This document shows positions 1 through 6,315 of a DNA stretch of 6,315 bases, piece by piece (within the stretch, counting starts at the first letter, position 1; every line of letters starts with the position of its first letter). The DNA is from Fermentibacter danicus (GTDB lineage Bacteria > Fermentibacterota > Fermentibacteria > Fermentibacterales > Fermentibacteraceae): NCBI GenBank assembly GCA_001618615.1, contig LKHB01000175.1, forward strand, positions 1 to 6,315. Direction: 5' to 3'. The notes below the pieces were generated by a model, which saw nothing but the letters and a program-made list of their open reading frames with translations, was not told the DNA's origin and ran no database searches. A program made the translations under genes and the position numbers.

Positions 1-1
1 C

Positions 2-346
2 CTCGCCAACTCCCGCATGTCCGAGAACCTGGGGCGCCTCTACGGCTTCAACTGCCGCTTCTGTTGGCTCCCTGGAGTTCTCCGCTCCGGCAAGGCTCTC
101 GTACCTTCCGAACAGGCGATCGTGGACGGAATGACGGACCCCGGGCGCGAGGCCGCCGAATTCGCCGCCCTTCTGTGCACATGCTCGGATGTGATCGAGG
201 AGGTCGATCTCCGCGATATCTGCCTGGTTTCCCTGGTTTCCGTGATGGACTCGCTCCAGGGTGTTATCTTCGTCGGGCCGTCGGGAACGGAGATGACAGC
301 CGACGGCAATCAGGCGGTAGCCCGGGCGATCCTGGCCAGCCTGTAA
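2..346 (+). CDS. SGNH-like protein, C-terminal part, catalytic Asp/His replaced (5' partial)
   Basis: The reading frame is open from the left edge of the window to a TAA at 344-346, so only the C-terminal ~114 residues are seen. An internal ATG at 17 is available, but I do not take it as the start because the frame and the homology continue upstream. The segment aligns with the C-terminal part of the SGNH protein encoded at 1893-3266. The YGFNCRFCWLPG stretch matches FGFDCLFIWQPC there, followed by a shared G/SK and later an acidic E. The end, GTEMTADGNQAVARAI, matches GCHLNQDGNEYISSEI without gaps. In that alignment the expected catalytic Asp is Gly (codon 275-277) and the catalytic His is Glu (codon 290-292); the WQP motif is WLP. 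The family is SGNH/GDSL-like, but hydrolase activity is doubtful. It sits 9 bp before the glycosyltransferase gene, probably in the same operon. The family call is fairly secure; the function is unknown. Confidence 0.7.
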   Translation, partial: LANSRMSENLGRLYGFNCRFCWLPGVLRSGKALVPSEQAIVDGMTDPGREAAEFAALLCTCSDVIEEVDLRDICLVSLVSVMDSLQGVIFVGPSGTEMTADGNQAVARAILASL

Positions 347-355
347 GCGGGACGG

Positions 356-1852
356 ATGGAAGAGCAGGGATCCATGAACCCACCCGACTCCAGCTCTGTA
401 GAAGAGTCGAACCGTTCATCCGGCAGAGGCGTTTTGACATCATGGATTCTCCCATTTCTGGGATTCCTCGCTCTGCTCGGCGCAGCCATCCTCCAGCCAG
501 AATTCAGCTCGTCCACCGGACCGGAATCGTTCATCCCGCTTGCGATCGGGCTCGCAGGAGCCTTCCTGATAGCGGCCGCCGGGAAACCGTTTCAATCCGC
601 CCCTCGCATCGGTCCCAGGACGAAGGTGGCACTCATTTCCATCGTAGTGGCACTCTGCACGTTCATTTCCATTCATGCTGGCATGAACTACGATGGAGGC
701 GGGAGGCCGCTCGATTTCGACTGTTACGCCAGCGCCTGGCGTACCGCGGCTGCCGGATGCAACCCTTACTCCCCCGAAGACACGAGTCGATTCTCCTCGT
801 TGTCCGAGTCAAAGCCGTACCCGTACATCTACTCACCGGCGTTCCTCCTGTTGTTCGAGCCAATGAGATTCCTCTCACTCGAACAGATGTCATTGTTATG
901 GACGACAATTCTTGCGGTTTCCGGATGGCTGGCGCTGGTGTTCACCGCCCGGCCTCTTCCTTCCGAAGGCAGGATGCGGTTCCTGCTCGCCTCCATTCCT
1001 CTGCTCCTGGTCGGCGGTCCCATAGTACAGGCCTTGCGATGGGGTAATACAACTCCGTTCATCGCTCTCTTCATCGTTCTGATGATACGGAACATCAACG
1101 GTTTGAAAGCCGGATTCTTCGGCGCCGCCGTCATTCTGCAGAAGTTGATCTATGCATTCCCGATAGCTGCGCTCAGAACCCGCAGGGCCTTCGTGGGCAT
1201 GCTTCTGGCGTACACGGTGGGCATTGTCGTCAGTTCGGCGGTATACGAACCTCAGATATGGCTTCGGTATATCGAGTCTCTGTCGGACTTTGTCGTGCAG
1301 TCAGGGTATGGCATGGCGAACAATCTGAGTCTCATGGCGACATCATCCAGAATAGTCGATTATACCATGAGCGATGCAGTCTTTGCGCGAATTCAAGATG
1401 ACATCGAAGCTAGAATGGCCTTCAATCTGATGTCAAATCGGTTCGTGACGGCAGTGTTCGCGGCGCTGTCCATGTTCTTTCTATGCTGCGTAATGATTGC
1501 GATCGTTTTGAAAAGGAACCGCGCCCGGCTCACCAACAGGCATATTGCCGCGATCCTTTCGATGATGATCCCCGTGTTCGCACCGGTTTCCTGGAATCAT
1601 TACGGCATTCTCGTCCTGCCGTTCACGGGACTCTTCATCATGGGAGGCACTGTGGGAATCAGGATGTCGGCCGTCATGCCGCTGGTCGTCTGGGTGCTTG
1701 CTCCAGTGCCGTTGCGGGAGAGCATGATGATCGAGCTGTACGATATCGTTGCCGGAGCCGTCAGACCTGCAGTCTGCATGCTATGCACCCTCGCGGTTCT
1801 CTGTCAGCGGAAGAGCGGGGAGATGACCGGAGAGACGGCTGGCCTTCACTGA
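356..1852 (+). CDS. GT87 (DUF2029)-type polytopic membrane glycosyltransferase
   Basis: 498 residues, almost wholly hydrophobic after a polar N-terminal tail of ~28 residues, with roughly ten membrane segments (for example 29-47, 58-75, 90-107, 180-197, 209-225, 235-245, 278-295, 364-385, 397-428, 436-450). Motifs typical of GT87/DUF2029 GT-C enzymes are present: LDFDCYASAW at 119-128 with the candidate first-loop Asp; GCNPYSP at 134-140; YIYSPAF at 157-163; LQKLIYAFP at 261-269; NNLSL at 322-326; and PVSWNHY at 410-416. Known members transfer a sugar, often mannose, from a polyprenyl-phosphate donor on the outer face of the membrane; the sugar and acceptor here are not known. The usual G-Q-x-N motif reads WGNTTPF at 229-235. 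The start is ATG 356, but an in-frame ATG at 374, preceded by GCAGGGA, is equally possible and changes only the polar tail. It lies between two SGNH-type genes on the same strand, separated by 9 and 40 bp, which suggests cotranscription. Confidence 0.82.
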   Translation: MEEQGSMNPPDSSSVEESNRSSGRGVLTSWILPFLGFLALLGAAILQPEFSSSTGPESFIPLAIGLAGAFLIAAAGKPFQSAPRIGPRTKVALISIVVALCTFISIHAGMNYDGGGRPLDFDCYASAWRTAAAGCNPYSPEDTSRFSSLSESKPYPYIYSPAFLLLFEPMRFLSLEQMSLLWTTILAVSGWLALVFTARPLPSEGRMRFLLASIPLLLVGGPIVQALRWGNTTPFIALFIVLMIRNINGLKAGFFGAAVILQKLIYAFPIAALRTRRAFVGMLLAYTVGIVVSSAVYEPQIWLRYIESLSDFVVQSGYGMANNLSLMATSSRIVDYTMSDAVFARIQDDIEARMAFNLMSNRFVTAVFAALSMFFLCCVMIAIVLKRNRARLTNRHIAAILSMMIPVFAPVSWNHYGILVLPFTGLFIMGGTVGIRMSAVMPLVVWVLAPVPLRESMMIELYDIVAGAVRPAVCMLCTLAVLCQRKSGEMTGETAGLH

Positions 1853-1879
1853 TGAAATCCGTACAGACTCCCGATACCC

Positions 1880-1887
1880 GGAGGTGA
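1880..1887 (+). promoter_or_regulatory. Strong ribosome binding site deciding a GTG start
   Basis: GGAGGTGA at 1880-1887 closely matches the anti-Shine-Dalgarno consensus and ends 5 nt before the GTG at 1893. The in-frame GTG at 1884, which would give a longer protein, lies inside this site and cannot be served by it. The downstream GTG is therefore the better start. Confidence 0.8.
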
Positions 1888-1892
1888 CTGTC

Positions 1893-3266
1893 GTGGGCGC
1901 TGGTGGGGAGAAACTGCTCCGTCGACTTCTCGGCTTCGCCGGACTGCTGGCACTGTTTTCAGCCCTGTTCGGGGATCAAATCGGTTTGAGCTCAGGTGAC
2001 GGATTCAGCAGGAATCAAATCATTATCGCCGTCCTCGGGGCCGTGCTCGTCGCAGCATCGATCCTCTGGAATAAATGCATTCATATCTATAGAAATGTGT
2101 CACTTGTCGCCATGAACTTTCTAATGGCTCTAGTCGCCCTCGAGCTTGTCTCCCTGGTCGTTATCAAGGTCTGGAACCCGGGGGCTATCGCCATGAGGAT
2201 CAAGAAGGAAAGGGAAGGAAATCTGGTCCACGTAGAGGTTACGACTGTCCCGGGTCATTATGTCTCGTACCTGGTCTGGCAGGCGGATTCACTCCTCCAG
2301 GGAGAAGAGACGACCGACGATCGAGGCCTGCGAAGAACGCCAGGAAACAGCGATGATCCAGATGCTTTCAATATCTTCGTCTTCGGCGGGTCCGCCATGT
2401 GGGGCTCGGGTGTCCCTGATTCCTGCACCATCGCGTCCCGTCTCCGGGAGAACCTTGCCGCATCGACCGACCTGCGGGTCTCGGTCACGAATTACGGACA
2501 GATATCATGGGTATCCAGCCAGGAGCTGCTGAGCCTTCTCCTAGAACTGAGAGACGGTAGAATCCCGGATCTGGTCATCTTCTACGACGGATTCAACGAC
2601 GTCTGGAGCTCCTACCAGGTCGGCAGGGCCGGCGAACACCAGAACTACCCCCAGATCAGGGACCGAGTCGAGGGGATCGACATACTCAGGGTGCAGAACT
2701 CTCTCTTCGCTCAGCTTGTCGGCAGGACGAACACAGCGCAGCTCATCCAGTTGATGAGGACGGCAGGTACTCTCGCGGAAGAACCCCGCGAGATAATCAC
2801 CTACGCAACGATGGGTACGGACCCTGTGGCTCTTGCCGAGAGCACATTCGCCGTCTATCGCCGGAACATGGAAATGGCTTCGCTGCTCGGCGACGGGTTC
2901 GGTTTCGACTGCCTGTTCATCTGGCAGCCATGCATCTGGTGCGGAAGCAAGCCGATGACCGAAAACGAGCATGACATCTGGGTCGGGGGGTCTCCTGCCT
3001 TCCAGGCCGGTGGAGATCCGGCATGGAAGGAACTCGTCGTGCTCACCCAGAGCCTCGCTGCGTCGAATGCCGATTCCTCGGAGGACTACTTCGATTTCTC
3101 GACAGTCTTCGACTCGTCGGCGACGGAGTTCTACAGCGACTTCTCCGGCTGCCATCTGAATCAGGACGGGAACGAGTACATATCGTCCGAGATAGTCAGA
3201 ATCATCCTGGACGATCTGGCGCATGAATCTGCGGAGCAGGTGGATTCGGCCCTTCGAGTCGACTGA
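1893..3266 (+). CDS. Membrane-anchored SGNH/GDSL hydrolase-like protein
   Basis: 457 residues from GTG 1893, chosen for the consensus ribosome binding site just upstream. Two to three N-terminal membrane segments (about 7-24, 42-59 and 68-92) are followed by an extracytoplasmic domain. A short D-x-R-G-L-R element (143-147 region) precedes block I, FVFGGSAMWGSG, with nucleophile Ser167. Block II is NYGQISW (oxyanion Gly202), block III is YDGFNDV (Asn235), and the final block is SDFSGCHLNQDGN with Asp416 and His421. All expected SGNH catalytic residues are thus present. FIWQPCIWCGSK (342-353) is a characteristic late motif and includes a CxxC pair that could be redox-active or form a disulfide. 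Family members are esterases or O-acyltransferases; next to GT-C enzymes, a role in adding or removing acyl groups on a surface glycan is a reasonable inference, but the substrate is unknown. The 3' end overlaps the convergent gene on the minus strand. The intact C-terminal H-L-x-x-D-G-N block shows this frame is genuine to the end. Confidence 0.83.
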   Translation: MGAGGEKLLRRLLGFAGLLALFSALFGDQIGLSSGDGFSRNQIIIAVLGAVLVAASILWNKCIHIYRNVSLVAMNFLMALVALELVSLVVIKVWNPGAIAMRIKKEREGNLVHVEVTTVPGHYVSYLVWQADSLLQGEETTDDRGLRRTPGNSDDPDAFNIFVFGGSAMWGSGVPDSCTIASRLRENLAASTDLRVSVTNYGQISWVSSQELLSLLLELRDGRIPDLVIFYDGFNDVWSSYQVGRAGEHQNYPQIRDRVEGIDILRVQNSLFAQLVGRTNTAQLIQLMRTAGTLAEEPREIITYATMGTDPVALAESTFAVYRRNMEMASLLGDGFGFDCLFIWQPCIWCGSKPMTENEHDIWVGGSPAFQAGGDPAWKELVVLTQSLAASNADSSEDYFDFSTVFDSSATEFYSDFSGCHLNQDGNEYISSEIVRIILDDLAHESAEQVDSALRVD

Positions 3267-4780
3267 CAGGCAGGATGTTCCGGAGCTTCAGACAGAAGCG
3301 GGCCTCGCCGGGCGGGTCCGGATTCGTCCTGTAGTCCGACCAGCAGATAGACTGTCTCCCAACTCCGCCAGTTCCATGGTTCTCTGATGAGGACAAAGAG
3401 ATTGGTCAGTCCGGGATTCGGACTCCTCTTTATCTCAAGGTTGGCCGGCGAGACCACGCCCGTGGAATCCTGGATGCGGTAGCCTTCCCGGGTCTTCGTG
3501 TCGGATATGTAAAGCTCGAGCCGCCGATCCGGGTCATCCACGGAAACAAAAGGCAGGAGAGGCCAGGGCGGGTCTCCGGGATTGCCATAAGTCTCTCCCC
3601 GGAGGCTCTCGTCATACCCTGAAACTGCTGAAGCGTGCATTTCCGACGCTGTCCGGAGGAGGTCCGCGATTCCGCCCGTCATCTTCCTGGCCCAGATCTC
3701 GTATCCCTGGTAACAGGCCACGAGGCCGGTCGCTGCCGCGCCGGCAAGAAAGAGGATTCGACCGCGTCTGGAAAGCGCACTGTAACCCATTATCGAGCAC
3801 ACGAACAATACCGGGGCGATCGGCAGGAGGTATCGGGACTGGAAGTTCGAATACAGGCAGGTTGAAAGAATGAAAGGCAGCGTTCCGACGAGGAATGCCC
3901 GTAGTCGCGCCAGGCCCTGATGCCGCCCGGGTATCGAAGCCAGGAAGACCGACAGCCCAAGAGCATGGAACAACCCGGGTATCGCCAGCCAGAGATACCC
4001 GGCGGTCAGAGCGGCATTGAAAAGGAGAATCCCTGCATCCATAGTCCTGGGATATCTACTCCGGAAGAACACTTCGAACTGCCTCACAAGGCTTCCTGCA
4101 TGCACCAGATAGCCTGGAAACAGGGTGATCAGCACCAGACAGCAGGTAATGACTGCGATAACCAGTGTCCTGGTCAGTGTTCCGGTGCTGATACGCCCCG
4201 AGAGCCCGTCCGAGAACGAAACCGAAACGGCGGGGAAAAACAGAAGGAAGTTCGTCGGCCTGGCGGCTGTCAACATGGCCAGCACCAGGCCCATGAAAAC
4301 CGGGGTGGCCCTGTTGTATCTGGACAGGCAGACCCACAGGAGGAGAGAGACTCCAGCCATCGAGGGGCATTCCGGACGAATGTCGAGGAGTTCGATCGTC
4401 GTCATGGTGGAGAGAAACATCGTAGATGCAGCGAGTAGCGTTGTGCATCGGGAAAGCCTGTCGCCCAGAAGGCTTCGCAGGCTTCCATAGACTCCGAGCA
4501 GGGTAATTGCAGCCCAGATCGCCTGCGCCTGTCTGGCCAGGATGTATGACTGTCCGGCGGCCCCGGCCCTGATGATCGTTTCCACCAGGTATGAGTTCAG
4601 GAGCCCGTGCAGCATGAAAGTGTCCGAGAAATGACCGGTGTATGCCAGCTTCGCCCCGGCGCCGAAGGAGTAGAACGAGTCCATGTATGTCGGCAGCATT
4701 GAAGAATGTGCAACGAGGCCGATATAGTGGGCGCAAAACACAGCCGATAGAAGGACTGCTGTCGCGTTCTTCAGGCTCAC
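3161..4780 (-). CDS. GT39/PMT-like polytopic membrane glycosyltransferase
   Basis: 539 residues as read, from GTG 4780, with AAGGA 8 nt upstream. About ten to eleven hydrophobic segments run from residue 5 to ~358, followed by a polar C-terminal domain of ~120 residues. Features fitting the GT-C fold (PMT_2/GT39-type, ArnT-like) are a first-loop acidic residue in PTYMDSFYSFG (Asp34), the loop segment LDIRPECPSMAG (132-143), and SRYLLPIAP (315-323), a common signature of this group. These enzymes transfer a sugar from a polyprenyl-phosphate donor to lipid, glycan or protein outside the cytoplasm; donor and acceptor are unknown here. The tail after about residue 482 is doubtful. It loses the strong G/C third-position bias, and the last ~35 residues are simply antisense to the SGNH gene. 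A frameshift near 3331-3350 may have moved the true end. The gene is divergent from the SGNH gene starting at 4868. The family call is good; the C-terminus is not. Confidence 0.78.
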   Translation of the reverse strand: MSLKNATAVLLSAVFCAHYIGLVAHSSMLPTYMDSFYSFGAGAKLAYTGHFSDTFMLHGLLNSYLVETIIRAGAAGQSYILARQAQAIWAAITLLGVYGSLRSLLGDRLSRCTTLLAASTMFLSTMTTIELLDIRPECPSMAGVSLLLWVCLSRYNRATPVFMGLVLAMLTAARPTNFLLFFPAVSVSFSDGLSGRISTGTLTRTLVIAVITCCLVLITLFPGYLVHAGSLVRQFEVFFRSRYPRTMDAGILLFNAALTAGYLWLAIPGLFHALGLSVFLASIPGRHQGLARLRAFLVGTLPFILSTCLYSNFQSRYLLPIAPVLFVCSIMGYSALSRRGRILFLAGAAATGLVACYQGYEIWARKMTGGIADLLRTASEMHASAVSGYDESLRGETYGNPGDPPWPLLPFVSVDDPDRRLELYISDTKTREGYRIQDSTGVVSPANLEIKRSPNPGLTNLFVLIREPWNWRSWETVYLLVGLQDESGPARRGPLLSEAPEHPACQSTRRAESTCSADSCARSSRMILTISDDMYSFPS

Positions 4781-4788
4781 ATTGCCGA

Positions 4789-4793
4789 TCCTT
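4789..4793 (-). promoter_or_regulatory. Ribosome binding site for the minus-strand glycosyltransferase
   Basis: On the minus strand AAGGA lies 8 nt upstream of the GTG at 4780. It supports this start for a frame with no convincing ATG nearby: the next in-frame Met is residue 28, after the first membrane segment. Confidence 0.55.
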
Positions 4794-4820
4794 GGAACGA
4801 GGCTGTTCGCTGCATATCAT
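4792..4820 (+). promoter_or_regulatory. Candidate sigma70-type promoter for the rightward SGNH gene
   Basis: TTGGAA (4792-4797) and TATCAT (4815-4820) are separated by 17 bp, matching 4/6 and 5/6 of the standard -35 and -10 hexamers. It lies in the only real divergent intergenic gap of the window and would give a 5' leader of about 40 nt before ATG 4868. It is inferred from sequence only, and the host's sigma-factor preferences are unknown. Confidence 0.4.
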
Positions 4821-4843
4821 ACCCCATCGATCGATACACGCAA
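4816..4843 (-). promoter_or_regulatory. Candidate promoter for the leftward glycosyltransferase gene
   Basis: On the minus strand TATGAT (4816-4821) fits a -10 box. TTGCGT (4838-4843), 16 bp upstream, is a weak -35 (only TTG matches). The -10 overlaps that of the rightward candidate almost completely, so the two would compete for the same DNA. The leader to the GTG at 4780 would be about 30 nt and contains the ribosome binding site. Confidence 0.3.
4826..4835. repeat. Perfect 10-bp palindrome in the divergent promoter region
   Basis: ATCGATCGAT is a perfect palindrome, located just downstream of the rightward -10 candidate and inside the spacer of the leftward one. It could be an operator half-site cluster, but short GATC/CGAT palindromes also occur by chance. 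Confidence 0.25.
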
Positions 4844-4855
4844 TCCAGTCGATAC

Positions 4856-4860
4856 GAGGT
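4856..4860 (+). promoter_or_regulatory. Ribosome binding site for the rightward SGNH gene
   Basis: GAGGT lies 7 nt upstream of ATG 4868, at normal spacing. It supports that start over the later in-frame Met codon at residue 23, which falls inside the first membrane segment. Confidence 0.6.
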
Positions 4861-4867
4861 TCAGGAT

Positions 4868-6315
4868 ATGACGGAAAGAGGAGCGGAACGGAAGCCGGGA
4901 GGCCGGACGGCAATCCAGGTCGTGTCCTGCTCGATGCTCTCGATAGGCATCCTCTCCTGCTGGTCCGTATTCGCCGGCTCCAGAAGCACGAATCCGGTTG
5001 TCTTCGGAAGGTACTCCATACCTCTTGCAGCAGTGGTTTTCACCGGGGCGGCCGTGATGCTCGCCGTTGCTGCAGCCGTCCTCGCAGCACCCTGGCGCAG
5101 CCTTGACCGCATCCGCAGGGTTCTGGGAGGAATCGGCGGGACAGTCGCACCGGAGTTCATGGTCTTCGCCGGGCTGCCGGCCCTGGCGCTGTTCGCATGG
5201 ATCGGCCCGCATTTCACGCCGCTGGCCTCCGAAGGACGGATCCTGTGGGGCGGGACGGCCGTCCTGGTCGGGGGCGCCGTTTCCATGGTGTCCGCCTGCC
5301 CCGCGGGGCGATGGGCCTTGTTCGGAAAACGGAGCTTCCTGACCATCTTCACGCTGCTGCTCGTGACGGCGACGCTCGAGGCCGGGATGAGGATCGTCTC
5401 GCCGGGCAGCGTGTTCCACGCCTCTCTCGACCTCCGGCCTCATGTGAGGGTGACCCTCGAGTCGGACCTCCCGGGCGTGATGTCGGGAGGAACCTATTCG
5501 ACGAACAGATGGGGGATGCGGGGGGAGGAGCCGCCGGAGGACTGGGACTCCTGGACCACGATAGTATGCGTCGGAGGGAGCACGACCCAGTGTTTCGAGC
5601 TGGACGACTCAAGAACCTGGCCCGCGCAGCTCCAGCGACATCTGCGCGAGGTCCATCCGAGGATCTGGGTCGGGAACGGCGGGCTGGGCGGCCACGGCAC
5701 CAGGGGTCACCTGGTATTCATGGACGAGGTCATCGACGCCATCAGGCCCGACATTGCGCTCTTCCTTGTGGGAGCCAACGAGATGGAGACCTACAACGGG
5801 ATGGACCCCGGCAGGCAGGCGGGCCTGGGTACTTTTCAGCCGAACCTGGGCTGGTGGCTGTTCTGCAACAGCAGGATCATCCAGATCGTCTACTCGCTGA
5901 AGAAGTCCCTGATCGACGAGGTGCCGGTCCAGGGGACACCGTGGGCGCAGGGCTACACTCCGGTGCCGCTCGAAGGCCCCGAAGCGCCCACCCCCGACGA
6001 TCTCCACGAACTGATGGTCGATCCCGACTACACACGGAACAACCTGAGAAAGCTGATAGAGAAGGCCGGGGCCATGGGGGTCACCCCCGTATTCCTCACG
6101 CAGCCTCTGGCCTTCGACGACACCGAGTACTGGCGCGGCATCTTCGGCGAGTTCCTGTGGAAGATCGAGAAACCGGACCATGTCCTTTCCGCTGCGACGC
6201 TCTGGAGGATGCTCGACACCATCAACCAGGACGTGAGGGATGTCTGTGCGGAGGAGGGGGTGGCCTGCTACGACCTGGCCTCGGCCATACCGCACGATCT
6301 GGTCTATTTCTATGA
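4868..6315 (+). CDS. Five-TM membrane-anchored SGNH/GDSL hydrolase-like protein (3' partial)
   Basis: The frame is open from ATG 4868 to the window end, giving 482 residues. It starts with about five membrane segments (15-36, 51-74, 97-113, 126-142, 155-172), followed by an extracytoplasmic SGNH domain. The pre-motif YSTNRWGMRG (210-219) leads into block I, CVGGSTTQCFELDD, with nucleophile Ser238. Block II is GNGGLGGHGT (N270, oxyanion Gly272). Block III is VGANEM, with Asn304 and Glu in place of the usual Asp of G-x-N-D. VTPVFLTQPLAF (405-416) matches the late T/WQP motif. The sequence stops at VYFY, where the Asp/His block is expected, so catalytic completeness cannot be judged. The larger membrane part sets it apart from the three-TM relative at 1893-3266, though it is far shorter than an acyltransferase-3 domain. 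An acyl-esterase or O-acyltransferase role on surface glycan is inferred; the substrate is unknown. It is divergent from the minus-strand glycosyltransferase. Confidence 0.85.
   Translation, partial: MTERGAERKPGGRTAIQVVSCSMLSIGILSCWSVFAGSRSTNPVVFGRYSIPLAAVVFTGAAVMLAVAAAVLAAPWRSLDRIRRVLGGIGGTVAPEFMVFAGLPALALFAWIGPHFTPLASEGRILWGGTAVLVGGAVSMVSACPAGRWALFGKRSFLTIFTLLLVTATLEAGMRIVSPGSVFHASLDLRPHVRVTLESDLPGVMSGGTYSTNRWGMRGEEPPEDWDSWTTIVCVGGSTTQCFELDDSRTWPAQLQRHLREVHPRIWVGNGGLGGHGTRGHLVFMDEVIDAIRPDIALFLVGANEMETYNGMDPGRQAGLGTFQPNLGWWLFCNSRIIQIVYSLKKSLIDEVPVQGTPWAQGYTPVPLEGPEAPTPDDLHELMVDPDYTRNNLRKLIEKAGAMGVTPVFLTQPLAFDDTEYWRGIFGEFLWKIEKPDHVLSAATLWRMLDTINQDVRDVCAEEGVACYDLASAIPHDLVYFY

Noticed and set aside
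64..1047. Plus-strand open frame of 327 residues at the left end
   Set aside because: It spans two genes in another frame and is Arg-rich; both underlying genes have recognisable family motifs.
2541..3224. Long minus-strand open frame (227 residues)
   Set aside because: It is antisense to the SGNH gene, whose catalytic blocks are intact; the frame is charged, has no recognisable motif and arises from GC-rich codons.
3285..3299. Small hairpin GCTTC-AGACA-GAAGC near the convergent gene ends
   Set aside because: The 5-bp stem is too short and no T-run follows on either strand, so I do not call a terminator.
4056..4913. Long minus-strand open frame (285 residues) in another frame of the glycosyltransferase
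   Set aside because: The overlapping frame 3161-4780 has the membrane segments and GT-C motifs; this one is Pro/Arg/Gly-rich with no membrane pattern and crosses the divergent promoter gap.
5609..6295. Minus-strand open frame (228 residues)
   Set aside because: It is antisense to the well-supported SGNH domain, with no ribosome binding site or motif seen.
5197..6315. Plus-strand open frame of 372 residues over the right end
   Set aside because: It is Arg/Gly-rich shadow translation; the frame starting at 4868 carries the GGSTTQ, NGGLGG and GANE motifs over the same DNA.

Overview
The window is GC-rich and densely coding, with G or C at most third codon positions. Start codons include GTG, and good Shine-Dalgarno sites are visible. 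It reads as one bacterial locus for making or modifying surface polysaccharide. The combination of membrane-anchored SGNH proteins with polytopic GT-C glycosyltransferases fits an envelope-glycan region. An uncultured Gram-negative lineage is plausible, but nothing here fixes the taxonomy. I see no RNA genes, CRISPR arrays, insertion sequences or integration sites.

Layout: (1) 2-346 (+) is the C-terminal end of an SGNH-like protein whose start lies outside the window; its expected catalytic Asp and His are replaced. (2) 356-1852 (+) is a polytopic GT87 (DUF2029)-type glycosyltransferase. (3) 1893-3266 (+) is a membrane-anchored SGNH hydrolase or acyltransferase-like protein with an intact catalytic set. 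These three are tightly spaced and look like one operon. (4) 3161-4780 (-) is a polytopic GT39/PMT-like glycosyltransferase. It is convergent with gene 3, and their 3' ends overlap by about 106 bp as read. (5) 4868-6315 (+) is a second membrane-anchored SGNH protein with five N-terminal membrane segments. It is cut off by the window edge just before its expected Asp/His block. Genes 4 and 5 are divergent and share an 87-bp intergenic region with candidate promoters on both strands whose -10 boxes overlap.

Inferred joint role: the two GT-C enzymes would use polyprenyl-phosphate-linked sugars on the outer face of the membrane, and the SGNH proteins would add or remove acyl groups (for example acetyl) on the resulting glycan. 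The three SGNH-type proteins are paralogues in architecture. The one at the left edge looks catalytically dead, so it may be structural, regulatory or decaying. Substrates cannot be read from the sequence.
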